From Stercorarius parasiticus (Eukaryota; Chordata; Aves; Charadriiformes; Stercorariidae), in NCBI GenBank assembly GCA_013396915.1, contig VWZL01001362.1, positions 381,011-445,010 of the forward strand: 64,000 nt of DNA, read 5' to 3'. How positions within the stretch are numbered: the stretch's first letter is position 1; every line of letters starts with the position of its first letter. The notes under the pieces are model-generated. The model had not been told where the DNA came from. It made no database searches and saw nothing but the letters and a program-made list of their open reading frames with translations. Positions 1 through 13,000 of this stretch are shown one piece after another. The translations under genes were made by a program, and so were the position numbers.

Positions 1-466
1 CTTCCTTAGCGTATTGTTTTGCTTTGCATTTATAAGTGGCAGTTAAGCTTCAAACCTTCATGGCAACGTCACCTGTTCATTACACCTTTGCTTTCAAATT
101 GTGTTGGATTTTACAGATTGGGAGGTCTTGTTCCAATATGAGTCTGAATTTGTAGCAGCGAAGGGACTGTTGGTGTAGTGATTTCTTCCTCACAGCCCAG
201 GGGGTCAGGAACTGCCTGTGAGCTCCACAGTTAGGCTGAGGGACACGTTTGGCTGAAGCGACAACTTGGCCTTGGGCCGTGACTGGACACCTAGGCATTT
301 TCCATCACTAGAGCTTAATAATTTTGCTCCATTGATTTTTCTAGTTTGACCATCCAGAAAATTCATGTCAGCACTTTACATATAATGTGACCTTGAATTG
401 TGAACATCTGTTCAGTCCTGCAGCAAGTAATTTTGTTGGGTTTTGTTTGTTTTTTTTCCCCCCCAG
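1..466. other. Intergenic or intronic sequence at left edge
   Basis: No coding exon recognised. If the acceptor at 466 is real, this is the end of the last intron of a plus-strand gene. Confidence 0.4.
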
Positions 467-1640
467 ATCCATCGGAATGTTAAAAGATGTGGGATGACTG
501 TACGTAGAAAGATGCTGCTAGCTGCGAGCACCAAAGATGTTAAATGAATGCACTACTGAACCTAATGTCTATTTTGATAACAGCCGTTGTGCTTATTAAT
601 AACCGTAAGGCAAATGTAAGGCTCTGGAAACTTGCTGCTGCAGGGGACTGTTACTCGTCTACACAAAATAGACAGAATTGCCTTAACGCAGGACTAAAAT
701 GTAGCGCCAGGATGAATGTTACATTAACTATGCATAGCCATGTGTGAAAAGTTTAGCCCCTTAAAAATTCCCCCAGGCAGCGCAAAAACTTTTGAGTCAA
801 GTCACAGGTAAGACCTTCACTAGAATTCATAGTTTCAAACGTATGAGCAGCCCGCGTGGTACAGTCAACAGCTGCCGCTTTTCTGTTCTCTCCTAGCAAG
901 GCCTGTTTGGGGTTTTTTTTCAGTTTTGGTTTTTTTCTTTCCTAAAATAGAGAACTCAGGCAGCAATCTAGCGGCGGCGTGTCCCTCCTGTCTGCCTGCC
1001 ACTGCAGCGTGAAGTTCAGTGGGATGCTGCCTTTCAGAAGGAAAGAATGCAGGATTCTTAGCGGCAGGTGTTCACAGAGCTACATTTTTGTTCTGGCTAC
1101 CAGCTGTCTGCCATGCTTGTTGCGCTGCCTGGTCAGAGCAGCCGGGTACTGTGCCTTCATCCTTTTTCTTTTGCTGTTTTTAAATTTAAAAAAGGAGGGG
1201 GGAAAAAAAAAAGTACGCTAGACTCTGATGCTTCCCAAATGTCCTGGGTATTTTTACAAAAATAGGTTTCTACGCTCCTTCCAGGTGATGGGGAAAATAG
1301 CCACCCTTTGTCAGGTAGAAAACTGGATGATGACTATTTTCAGGAATGCTTTTGATCAGCAGCACACAAAAAGTGGTACCAAATACCAAAATTGTGTTTT
1401 TAAATGTCCGTGAGATACCATGATGGAGTGATCTGAGAGGAGAGGCCGTGCCTGCCCCGGGGGAGCAGGGAGCGCTCCCGCACCGGTGCCGGGGCAGGGC
1501 GTTTGCAGGCAGAGAGGAGTCCAGACAAGGCAGCGCTGCCTCCATCTTCCTGAGCACATGAAGACAATACAGTGTTTAGGTTTTAATTTCAATAAATTTA
1601 ATATACAAAACTACATGTTGAAAATAAAAATATAATATGC
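467..1640 (+). other. Possible terminal exon and 3' UTR of a convergent plus-strand gene
   Basis: A long T- then C-rich tract ends in CAG at 464-466, an excellent acceptor-like site. Two AATAAA signals follow at 1591-1596 and 1623-1628 with a T-rich tract after them. In one frame only five codons precede a TAA at 481-483; in another, 26 codons precede a TGA. In human, CC2D1B converges on ZFYVE9, so it could be that gene, but I do not recognise the peptide in either frame. This is a structural guess. Confidence 0.3.
1591..1628 (+). terminator. Tandem plus-strand AATAAA poly(A) signals
   Basis: AATAAA occurs at 1591-1596 and again at 1623-1628 in an AT-rich stretch, followed by a T-rich run at about 1681-1693. 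This would end a transcript converging on ZFYVE9, about 700 bp from the distal ZFYVE9 signal. Confidence 0.4.
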
Positions 1641-2377
1641 AGTTTTTTGCAGTGTTAACTAACTGAATTTTAAAAGTACAATTTTTTTTTTTTCTAAAAC
1701 AAGTACTCATTTCTTAACAACATGGTAATTAAGGTCATTTAAAAGGCTATGGTTGAAGCAAACATGTCAGTCACCAGTTGATAGTGTTTTGCACAAACGT
1801 AATCCAAACCTAAAAGACTTTTGGGGCAAAGGAAGAAAAGATAAAGATTTTTCACCTCTTTTACTGCATTATTAAGCATAACAATGCAACTAAGGTAACT
1901 GGCAAGCCGCTGCTGTGGCAAAGCTGGAGTGCAGGCTCGAGGAGGAAGATTGTTATTAGTTTATGGAACGTTCTTCCAGGTGCTGCATCTTGCCTACACC
2001 ATGTAGTGCTGCGCTGTGTCCCAGCGGGTGCGAGGACAGCGTGCAGAGGGGAGGTGGGCAGCAGCCGCAGCCCTGCTCCGCCGCACAGGGACAGGGCAAG
2101 GCTACGATAGTGTCGTAGCTTACGGTTTGTCCATCGGGAAACAGTGAGTATGCTGCATGGAGCCACCTTTCCCCAAATGCCAGAGGCGAGGTTGCACTTT
2201 GACGTAACACTTTTATAAAAGTGTAGCAGTGTGCTTCCTGCTGCTGGCCAGCTTTGGGTCCTGGAGCTGGCCCCCAGTTCCCTGCCCTGCCTTCTCCTGC
2301 GAGGGGGTGGGTGGGGACAGCTGTCATTTGCAATATTGGATTTGTCAGACTGCTTTTTTTGTAAAAAGCAGTAGCCA
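1641..2377. other. Probable intergenic gap between convergent transcripts
   Basis: Lies between the plus-strand poly(A) pair and the distal minus-strand signal. It has a T run at 1681-1693 and a GC-richer part from about 1930 to 2300. I see no gene. Confidence 0.4.
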
Positions 2378-2383
2378 TTTATT
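2378..2383 (-). terminator. Distal candidate poly(A) signal of ZFYVE9
   Basis: An AATAAA on the minus strand about 1.55 kb after the stop. If used it gives a 3' UTR of about 1.6 kb. I cannot tell from sequence alone which signal is preferred. Confidence 0.4.
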
Positions 2384-3594
2384 CACAAATGCGCTCTGTA
2401 CATATACTGTGCTGCCTTTACATAAAATACATCGCTACATATACAGTTACCTTTTCCTTTGCCCAGCTACTGCTGTATATTTGTTTAAAAAATACAGCAT
2501 CACTCTCACAGTAGCCTTGCACTTCCCGTTCTATTTGAAAGGCCGCCTGTGTTACTCGCATACAGCAAAAAACAACATAATCTCTGCTGCATCCACCAGC
2601 ACTGACTGCGAGGAGGGACGATGCAACTGTGTTCACCACACATTAGCCCCTCTCTTCCCAAATTAATAGTCTCTATTGACAGGAGGGGAAACCTTCGCCC
2701 CCTTCCTGGGAGGGGCTCAAGCAGCTGCTTCGCATGGCTATGGCTGAACAAACCCCTTCTCCTGCTTCCAGCTCGTTCCACTGGTTTTTAGCAGCTTTCT
2801 GGGGAGACGGTGAGAGTGTGGGGCCGCATTTCCTCTGGCTGAGTCTCAGTTCCAGCTTCACAGCGGCAGATGTGAGCAGCTGCTTTCCTTAACTAAAGCC
2901 CCCTCAGGTGAGACCAAGAGCACTGGGACAAGTGCAAAGTGTTCAGAGCTGGCCAGAAAGCCTTTTTTCAGCAGAACATGCAAAAAGAGCCACTCTATAC
3001 TTTTATCGCAGGTAAGCTTTTACATGGTGCTGCTAATATGAAGTGCAAGCTGTCCTGTATGACGTGACACTGGCGTTACACTACAGCGTACAGTGAGGAG
3101 GAGAGTTAAAGCTGCCCTGGGTGTTACTTTTCTTTAAAAAGCAGGACCTACTGGGGGAAGAGCAATGAGATATAACTGCACTTTAGGGCTAATAGTTCCT
3201 CTGCTTCATAGAGATTTGTAAACAAAGGACAGAATAGCAGAGTTGTTCTAGGAGATTATAGAAATCTGCCGAGGTGATGGGGGTTTTTATAGTAAATAGA
3301 GGAAAAAGGAAACTAGCCTATTACACACAAAACCTGCCGTTTACATAGCTACCGCTGTCAGAGAGATGCCTGCCCTCCTGCTCGTTTGGATGCGTATGCA
3401 AATGTAGTTATGGCTAGGTAATCTTTCCCTATCTCTCAAGGGCTACTCCGAGCGTATTTCAACCAATAATCTGGTCAAAATAATGTAAACGTTACTTTTT
3501 AATGTCTACAGAATAACCACAAACGGCATTATGATGAGGTCAGAATGGAGGTCTTGATTGTTGTTTCTTACATGTCCATCTACAAACAGTACAA
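2384..3594. other. Extended ZFYVE9 3' UTR or intergenic sequence
   Basis: Unique, moderately GC-rich sequence between the two candidate ZFYVE9 poly(A) signals. It is 3' UTR if the distal signal is used and intergenic otherwise. I see no coding exon or recognisable repeat. The open frames here are short and without recognisable protein motifs. Confidence 0.4.
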
Positions 3595-3610
3595 GATTGG
3601 AGTTTCACTT

Positions 3611-3616
3611 TTTATT
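3611..3616 (-). terminator. Proximal poly(A) signal AATAAA of ZFYVE9
   Basis: A canonical AATAAA hexamer on the minus strand, about 320 nt after the stop codon. Downstream on the minus strand is a T/G-containing stretch that could act as the downstream element. An ATTAAA variant also lies at 3498-3503. Confidence 0.55.
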
Positions 3617-3809
3617 TACTCCCCAGTGATCTTTGCACCCGTCTGAGCGTTGAGAGTACATGACTGTAAGTCTTTAAACATGAGCATTTTTCTAAACAGT
3701 AACAGAAGTGTATTAGCTGCAAGGATAGCATAGCCATGTTGTATAGAAGCTGCCCTGATCCTCTGTTTGTTGACAATGCATAGAAGATTTAGAATTATGG
3801 AACAACTGT

Positions 3810-3835
3810 CCCTCCCCCCTCCCCCCCCCTCCCCC
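3810..3835 (-). other. G-quadruplex-forming block in the ZFYVE9 3' UTR
   Basis: On the mRNA-sense strand this block has four G runs of 5, 9, 6 and 3 bases, each separated by a single A. This fits the G-quadruplex pattern with the shortest loops, about 100-125 nt after the stop codon and upstream of both candidate poly(A) signals. Formation in RNA is inferred. The run lengths are directly visible but may be unstable or mis-assembled. Confidence 0.75.
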
Positions 3836-3933
3836 AATAGTGTTAACAAAAGCTTAATTTTCCAGTTTTAAAGTGCAAATGATTCAGATACAACTGCTGC
3901 TGGAACAGGTCTGAACAGAAAATGAAGTCCTCC

Positions 3934-4095
3934 TTATGAGATGTTTTCCAGAATATAAAAGATGAGCTCCATTATGACTGGCCCCTCACTCAACTGACAG
4001 GCCCCTCCGTGAATCACCGGCACTAAGGCACTGTCCAGGTCATTCATGTATTGAGAGGGCAGCGGCTGTCCGTTGCTCCCAGCTTGATAACCAAC
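3934..4095 (-). CDS. ZFYVE9: ZFYVE9 terminal coding exon with stop codon
   Basis: This exon encodes the last 53 residues (1364-1416), from [20 protein letters not shown] to [11 protein letters not shown], then a TAA stop at 3936-3934. Human SARA ends ENIV, so the last residue differs. The acceptor AG is at 4097-4096, and the exon continues into the 3' UTR. Confidence 0.97.
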   Translation of the reverse strand, partial: VGYQAGSNGQPLPSQYMNDLDSALVPVIHGGACQLSEGPVIMELIFYILENIS

Positions 4096-7000
4096 CTAAA
4101 AAATACAAAGCAAGAGCGGGTTTTACAGAGAGCAGGACGCGAGGCTGCGCTGGAGTGGGCAGTGAGGGGAGTGCGGCGTAGGAGGATGCGCTGTGCGAGG
4201 GGCCATGGCCTCTGCCTGGGGAACAGGATGGAATGGGCACTAAAGCGGCTTTTCCACTTGTTTTTGTTCTTCTCTGTGTTGCCAGTGTCTGCCTAGACAA
4301 AAGTAGCCTCTTATTTTCTACTGCTTTGTCAAAGCAGATCATTCAGATCAGCAGGAACCGCACCCTGCATTATCAGATTAAGTCATGCAGTATTTAAAAG
4401 CTGGTTGATACTAAGAACACGTCCACTCCAGGGCAAGGCCAGCTGTCTTGCCAGGAGACCTTATCTCTGCTCGTAGCTTTTGCCGTAGAGCGCTCTCGAG
4501 GGGACCTTCCATCTGTTTCTCTGCCCCACATGCAATGTGATCTTTTAAGAAGAGCCCTGCTTGTGAACAACGTACGCTCACCCAAGAGGCCACTTAATAC
4601 ACTTCAGCCTTTAACTTCTGGTGAAAAGGCCAATTTAGGGTCTGCTCTGAGGCCATGGCGGGGCTGTTCACAGGCCTTTGACTACCGCGCAGGTGCTGCT
4701 GGTGCCATATGGGGGTCAAGCCCAGTGTTAATTCAGGCTAGGGACTAGCTTCCCAAATATAACAGATGGCCCAGAACACCAAACAACAGTCAGCACCACT
4801 TGATCAGCAGCAGATAATGGTACATCTTTAACCAAGAGAATGGTTGAAGTGGTGCATTTCCTTTTTGGGGAACGAACAAGGGACCAACCCCCCCAGTTAA
4901 ACCAAAACTATTCAAGACTTACTTGATCAGAGTCAAGTGTAACACGCAGCCCCAGCTTAGTCATTCCATCTTCTTTCAGCAGCTTCAGATGGGGACAGAG
5001 AGCTAAGCAGAAAGCCTTTGCCACATTTTCAGTCAACCTGCTGTGGTCGGCTGGGTCACTCAGACCATTGTGTTGCTCATCGTTTTCCAGGAAAAACACC
5101 TGAAGGAATGAGTTAACACAAGACATAACGCTTGGGCTTTGCTAGAAAACAAGGTTACTGAGATGCCATTGAAACTTTGTGTAAATGAAGACTTAAAGAA
5201 GAGCTGCTCGGGGAAAACCAGCAAAAGATGCTGAAGACAAGCCACCTTAGGGGGAAAAAAAAGAAAGTAAAAAAACTTCAAAAGAAAGATTTAAATAGTT
5301 GTGTTCTCAAAAAAACTTTCAGTTCTGGTCAAAAGCCTCATTATAGAAACTCACTATGTATTGCATGTAGTTTTTAATAAAACCTGCTTTTAAACAGATG
5401 TTAATTTCAGAAAATTCAAATTTTTAGTAGAAGCCCTCCCAGCCTGAAGATCTGCACTACTGTTGTCACTGAACTTGTCTCTATTGAGCCCAACTGACCT
5501 GGGAAAAAGGATACTACGGTGGCAAGCTGCAGAGTGAGTAACTTGGTCCCTCCTGGGCAGGTTAAGTGAAACGCTTCAAGAAATCTTTTAACAGTAGCAT
5601 TTATGTGCTGGCAGCATCACCGCTACCATCAGCTGTGCAGGTAGCTGCTTAATGGAGCAGGTACTGCACCTGATTTATGCCACAGCACCTTCATTTTAAC
5701 TTGCCACATTTTAGAGACGGCAGCTCAAAATAATGTTTTTTTCAAAAAGAATTATTAACATTTCTCTTAATTTTAAGAGGCAGTTTTTAAGACAAATGCA
5801 GGTGAAACCAACTGTTACCTCGGGTAACGCAGTGAGCAAGTATTTTTCTGGTTCCCCCCATGGTCAACAACCGTATGCGAGAAGAGGTGGCCAGTGCAGG
5901 GCTGGCTGTGACAGAGCCTGAGCTGCGCATCAGAGACAGGGTGTTTGATACTGCGCAACCCCGTACCGAATCTTTCTTTGCAAGGAGGAAAGGGAATTTG
6001 CTGCTTTAATTTTGGTGAGTCAAGAGAACAGGTCAAAGGAAGACTAGGCTTTAGTTGCGCTCCCGAAGTGCCAGGTGTTGGTTTACATGCAGCTCAATGT
6101 GACGCACTTACCTCTGTCCACCGGATGACCTTTCCGTTTGCCTTGTACTCTGAGCCATGAAATATCTTCACACTTGTTATGGACTCCATCGATTTGCCAT
6201 CAATAGGGCTTACAACACTGTAAAAGGGAGGGAAAAAGGTAAGTTCTGACTTAGCAGAAGACAGAGCTGAACAGAGACCACTGCGAGAGAGAAGTACATT
6301 GGGCTCAAAGGGCAGCTCCTCTGCTGCACCTGACGCCTCCCGCTCCGTCCCTGCAGGTGTTTTCATAACCGAGTGTTCTGCAATTTGCACTGCTACTGCA
6401 TGGCAACTTGCCACAGCAGCTTAGTGCACCAAAATTAGCCTCAGAAGGGAGGCTCCTACCCCTGACACCCGTCAGGTCAACATGCACAAACCAGGTTCCT
6501 GAAGGTTTTCGGCAAAGCTTTGCACCAGAGCTGAGATCGCATAAGGTGCTAGTGCAGCAATGAGGCATTTCATACAGATTTGATTTTTATTGATTTGTAA
6601 CCTCAGCGTAGGCCAGCAGCACCTGAAACTACTTAGCCCAGAATTTAAATACAGAACCTAAAACTGGCCCAGACAGCCTGAAACTACAGAAATCTCCTTC
6701 TTTCTAGATGCTGAGTCCTGTGCGATTGCACCCATCACAACAGCACTTTACTGCCATAAATACTTAAGGCGCCGTACACACCTTTCTTTTGGCTTAACTA
6801 CCAAGACTCCAAATATACTGTTGATGTTCAGCAATTTTATTTCCAGCACTACTTAATGCAAACTAAGCGCCAAGAGAGCAAAGTGACCACTATGTGCAGG
6901 GTTCAGCGCTGAGCCTTGGAGGCAGATTAGTGGTTTCCAATAACTGGGTATTAGCAATGGCAAAAAATCCATAGCATTGACAACTTTCTAAATTGATGTC

Positions 7001-10000
7001 CCAAAGCTCTGGTATCTCAATTACATTTTTGTTAGATTTAATTGCATCTTATCACTCAAAATAGAGGCACAGTCTTGTAATTCCTATTGATTTGAAGACC
7101 TTATGAGATCAATTAAAATTTTTAACAAATACAGTCAATGTCAAGTGACTGCTCCTCTACTTACCCCTTACTAAAGTTTTTATCATCTTCTACCCACTGA
7201 ATATGAACGTGTTCCTGAGGATCTTCAGCATCTACTTTGCCACAAGTGATGGTGAAGTCTTTCATCTCTCTCAAGGCCTGCCTCAAAGAGTCCATGTTCT
7301 CAGCGGTTATCTGGACCATTACTCCATCTAGGGAACCAAGAAATCCTCATGAGCCAAGATAAGCCACAGTGAACAGAGCCTATATATAAAAAAAAGAAAT
7401 AAGCATCCTTCCTCTTTTTGCAACAGAAAGGTTAAACATCTATTTTAAGAGTCATAGGCAGCAATGCTACATATGACCAGTTCTGAGCTCTCAGATTCCT
7501 AAAACGTAGCGCTGATGAGCACTGATGAGGGAAAACGCACGGATAACGTGAGGTCCATCTACCAGATGAACTCAGCTATAGCGATGGCTGCATTAGTTTG
7601 CCTCAAAACTTGGCACCTGCCCTAGGCAACCCTCAGAAGCCCCATGTGACCCCTCCCCACCCCGCTTCGTTCAGCTATCGCCTGTTGGCACTGGAAGCAG
7701 GACTCCAGCGGTGACAGAGCTTTTGGGAAGTCAACGTTTGCCTGACAGTGGCAAAAGATACAGAATTTGGATTGGCTCAGTCTAAATCGCTGCAGAAGTA
7801 ACTTGGGAATGACAGACTTCCCCAGCGTACAGACTCCTTGCCTGAATCCACCCGTACCTCTGCCTTGTACTAAACCACCCATTTAGACACAGAAAATGGT
7901 ACGATGGCCTACACATACTGATTTATAGTCAGGTGACTGCTTTTCAGCCCCGAGTGACCACTCACCCAGGGACTGCACCCTCATACAGCTGCACGCTCGC
8001 AAGTTGGCGCAGCTTACAAAGTTCCTGCCCGTCAGCGGGGCTGTGCTGACTGCACACGGGAGCTTCCTGCACATCTCGCTCACAAACTGTAAGGAGCACA
8101 CTTAAAAACTACTGTCTGCACTGTCACATCAGCGGTGAGGTTAGACTACAAAGTTCTGTAGCTCAGCTAACAAGCAATAACGGCTTTCAAACCAGCGTAC
8201 ACAGTCGGCATTTATTTCTGTGATATGACAACTGGTAAAAGAAGAACAGACCCAATCAGAGTGGTGCCAGCTCAACAATCTCGACTTGTCATGTTCTGTC
8301 TGCCCACGTACAAGCAGATAAACAATGCACATTCGTAATCTTGCATAATGCAGAGCTAGCTGGGAACAGAGTTACTTTAGCAGGGCTTCCTCTCCTGCTC
8401 AGTGGAGGGGACATTCCATTTCTTAGGCTCACAATTTCCTCGCTCACCCCAAACCAGTAAACTGACCGCAGGCCCACAAGACAGGTATATTTCATACCTT
8501 ACCCTCATTTTCTTGTGTGCCTGTTCTACAGCATCTGGATAAGTTCCTCCTCATTAAAGAAAACGGTTTTTTGTGGCTAAAAAGCAGGATGAAGCTGAAG
8601 CAGCAGCATGATTTAAATGCTGAAGAGCAGAGCCCTGATAACTATAGAGCCGGGCCGTGCTAAGAGGGAAGAAGCGTGTTGCCACCAAGCAGTTCAGTTC
8701 TTACCTTCTACTATACTGGATTTGGCAAGGTAGCCTGAAGAGGATTTTAAAGCTCCACTGAACACAAAGAAGCTGGCACCAGTCACTGCAACAACAACAA
8801 GAGGAGTGATTTAGTGAAGCTTTCCTCAAACAATGCCTTACACAAGAATCAGGTATCACAGCTCTATCACGCAGAGACGAATGATCTAAATCAGGACAAA
8901 TGCTGCTGAGAATTATGGTGACTAACGCCCATCACAGGCTTGGATGTGGAAGGGCAAATCACCCAGTTATCTTCTAAACCAGACAACAGTTTTTGTCAAC
9001 CTTAATAAATGCTCATATTTCATCACTCACCCTCTTCCCATACACACCTCTAAGTTTCAGGGCTACTAATTCAGGGTCACCAAGTACACAAACAACTTCT
9101 AAATGTTCCCTCACAGCTGGCAAAGATTGTGACTGAGCTGTTTATGGATCACACTGTAACACCAACCCACTAGCAAGGCCACAGCTGAAAGCTACGTGTT
9201 TTGAAGTAAAATTCTCTTAAATGACCACTAAGCATCATGAAATTCCTGCTGGAAATCCCTCTTCTTGTCCCATATGTAAAACTAACAGAAGTCAGATCTA
9301 AGACCGTCAGTCCTGAGTGACACGCCATGCCAGTATACTCACTGGAGTGACTGGGGATACTTGCAAACCATAAAAGTTGGCCTCTGTCTTGCTTGTTCTC
9401 GTTTGGAGATAGCATAAATGTCTTTGCCAGAAATTTTCCCCAAACCCACACCATTTAAATTCTCAGCACACTGCTGCTGCAGCCTTTCAGCCTACTCTAA
9501 CAAAAATAAAGCCTGGAAATTAGATGGTCTAACTGAGGTGAACACGAGGAGTTTCTTGAAGATGCATTATTAAAATGCTGCTGTCTTTGGTTATTCCTAT
9601 TTACCTTTCTCTCACACTAAATCTAATCTTCCTCTTTTCACACAGGACAGGTCAAGCAGAGGCAACCACAGCCTCACCTGTAGTCTCCAATAATGCCAAA
9701 GACAGCTCTCATTATTAATGTAGAGATGTTGCCTAAGCCACTTACAGCACCGTGACCTCTGGAGCACCGCAAGTCCTGAGCTGTACTGTGCAAGCAGTAT
9801 TACCGTATTTACACGGGAGCAAGCTGTTACGGGCTTTATTTTAGGTCTGCCTGATCTATGAAGTTGCTAGAACATCTCTCAGACAAATTCAGAAGAGCAC
9901 CGTTGACCTAGAGAAGCATGATGTGGACTGTACACAGGATGCAAACTGCCCAGTGTGCCCCCCGACATCTGAGATCATGGATTCTGCAAGGGGAATAAAA

Positions 10001-13000
10001 CACCAAGGGGGTAAAGGGCAGATAGAGCAACATGTGACTGTTCCTCATGTTGCCTGTCTAACTCCCAAAGCTGCCCGTTCAGTAACGCCAGCAGTCACAA
10101 CTAGTTTCTCTGACTCTCCAAGAGAAACTCAGTGAAATGCAGACAAATCCAGTTCTGACCGATTGACAAAGCCACACGCTGGAACGGTAACACAAACGGC
10201 AAAGGAGTCACACAGGGCGCCAGGAGGGAGCGGCCTCCTCGTGAACCCTCGTTCTCACCCTTCCTCGGCTGATTATGGATGCTGATGGCCTGCGTCTGGT
10301 AATTCCCGTCATCATTCTGAACACACACCAGATGCGAGTCTGCTTTCTCGTTGAAGCACGCGCCCCCTGCTAGAACATGCTCGTTGGATTTGTTCATGGC
10401 TTTCATCATCTGCAAACAAAAAGGTTTACCATTTCTACCCAGTTCATCAAGCGCTACCATAAATAGGTGATTCTTGGAACAGTTTAATGGGACAGGGCGA
10501 GCTTCTCAACAGTGCTCATATTCTCGTGTCAGATTTTAGCACTGGGAACCATAAACTGCTTTTCTAAAGAGGGTTCGGGTCTTACACTGTCTAGATGCTT
10601 TAAAGTGCCACCTTTTATGTAATTAAGATAAATGGTATAAGGGATAGCTGAGCTATACGGATTGGAAAAGCTATTATCTCTAGCTGTTTTTAAAAAATAA
10701 ATTCACAGGAAAAAAATGTTAAAAAAAACCTTGGGAGGAAATATCTGGCTTGTTTACGCAACTACAGTTGCTTATGACATAAATCATAAATGCTGCCTCC
10801 ACAGTTCCATGCTAGACTGGCACTCGGGCTTGTGGCATTTAATCCTGGTTCTGCCAGGACCAGACACCAAAGCTTTCGTGTCTCTGTGCTTCCCTGCTGA
10901 AACTGGGATCAGTGTTCCCAATTTAAAGACTTTTAAAAAAGAGCAGAATCACAGACATCCAGAAATAATTTTAATTCTCTGCAAAGGAGACCTCCAAAAA
11001 GCATCCAAAAGCATTTGTGATGTATCTGCATTTCAGTTTTGCTGATTATTATCTAACAAAAACCTCGTTACATGCCTTGACATAATATTGTAAATTATAG
11101 AGCTTCTTTCCTTTTCTCCTCTCTTCATCTTCACGGAAGCTCAGAGTATGAGATTTTTCATCCAAAAGAAAAATGAAGGAGTCATCTATCTCTGGAATTT
11201 GTTTCAAAACCAAAAATTGTATGTTTGCTTAAAAGAAACAAACAAACAAACAAAAAAGGCAAATAAACTACCCCACCCCCGCCCAGTGAAAACCCTGATG
11301 AGAAGGAAAATGCTGAATTATTTGACATCTCTTCGCAGCACTCATACTCCCACCCTCTGCTTCCTGTGGCTGATGAGCACGCACAACATACACCACACAT
11401 TTGTCTCTCCCAGTCTAACATAAAACCTTAATTATAGCGTCAGGAACATTAGCTGATGCTCGCTATTGACAAATGTGCGCAGGTGTAATGTTTGGGGAGG
11501 AAACTTAATTAAGATTTTGCATTAGACAAGTGTATTTCATTATCTAGTTTATCATGTCACGCTCCAGAAACAAGATTTTAGCTCAAGAGCCGCCATCTTT
11601 ATGGAGACCAGAAGTTGCCTTTAGCACAACAAGAAAAAATTGGACGTGGCAACTGTACTTTGTAAACAAGGCAACTGATTAAAAAACGACAGTCACCTTT
11701 TCTGCTGGACTAAACAGGCAACTCAGTATCACTAGAAGTTGTGGAAAATTAAAATAGCTTTGAAGATAAAAATATGTATTTAATAGAAAAACTATACATT
11801 AGTGTTTAATTTGTTAATTACGGTCTGAATTCTCCACATTTAATCTGTGCATGAGATTTAAAATGAGTTTTTCAGTTTCTAGATAGTTTGAGTGACACTG
11901 TTTTCTAATTAAATATCACTTTACATGGGGAAAAAAAGCAAAGGTCTTGTGATTTAATTAATCTTAATTCAAACTGAACTCGGATGAAAAATTTCTAGTA
12001 ATTCAACCTTTCAACTGGATTGCAGGCAATAACGTTAAATTTCCTTCATTTAAAAAGCTGAATCCTTACTTCACGCTGGAAAGAAAGCCCAGTCCTGATG
12101 CCCAGATTTTGCTAAGCTGCGTAACACAGGAATTTCCTGACAGTCCGGCTTAGTGCAACGTCCAACACAGAACCGAAGGCAACCGCCAGGCACGGCTAAC
12201 ACTAAACTGCATCTCGTGTGCCAGTCCCTATTTAATTCATGCAAACTTGACTGACCTTTTCCTTTTTCTCACAACTGCATCAAGAATTAATACACCTTCT
12301 AACAGACCGTTTATCTTCTTGCTTCATCAGTTTCAGCTTTTTCAAACTTCACGTAAGAACGCTTTTTCCTTTTTTTTTCCCAATTTATTTCTTTATTCTT
12401 GCTGTTAATTTACTCAAATGCTTCTTGCAGGGAAATTCTCTCTTGAGATAAAGCTGTGTTCTGCTCTGATATTACAAGGACTTCTACAAATACCATTTTG
12501 CCCAGGAGCTTTGCTCTCACCCCAAATGCTGATTCGTTTCAATATACCACATTACCCCCTTCTCTATTCAGACCGCGAAAATCAATCACCTTCTCCATTG
12601 CTCTCTTTCATTATTGTTCTAATATCTTGTCACTAAGCATTTTCAGCAGCACTAAATCCTAAAGACACTGATTTTCTCACATCAAAAATCATGTATAAAA
12701 TCTAGATGTTGGGAGAAATTTTACATAAAATAAACAGCAACCCAGAATATACTAATAAATGCTTTGAGTAAGCACACGCAAGACACATGAGAAAAGCTAA
12801 TGCATTTTTTCCTCCTAGTTTACCTCAAGCATGAAGTTTGTCAACGTATTTGTTCAAATCAAGCCAGTATTTTCTATTATTTACAATTACGCTCTATATG
12901 TAAACAGTTAAAAAACCTGAAGAGTTCAAGAATTGAATTGCATTCTTCCTGTGGAGCCAACCTCATTCACTCTCACAACATGTGCGCATCGTGCATTTAG

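Larger units (their letters stand above)
3595..3933 (-). other. ZFYVE9: ZFYVE9 3' UTR, proximal portion
   Basis: This is the sequence directly after the TAA stop, down to a probable cleavage site just past the first AATAAA signal. It contains the G-run block described separately. The lower limit is inferred from the poly(A) signal; transcripts may extend to the distal signal near 2378. Confidence 0.6.
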
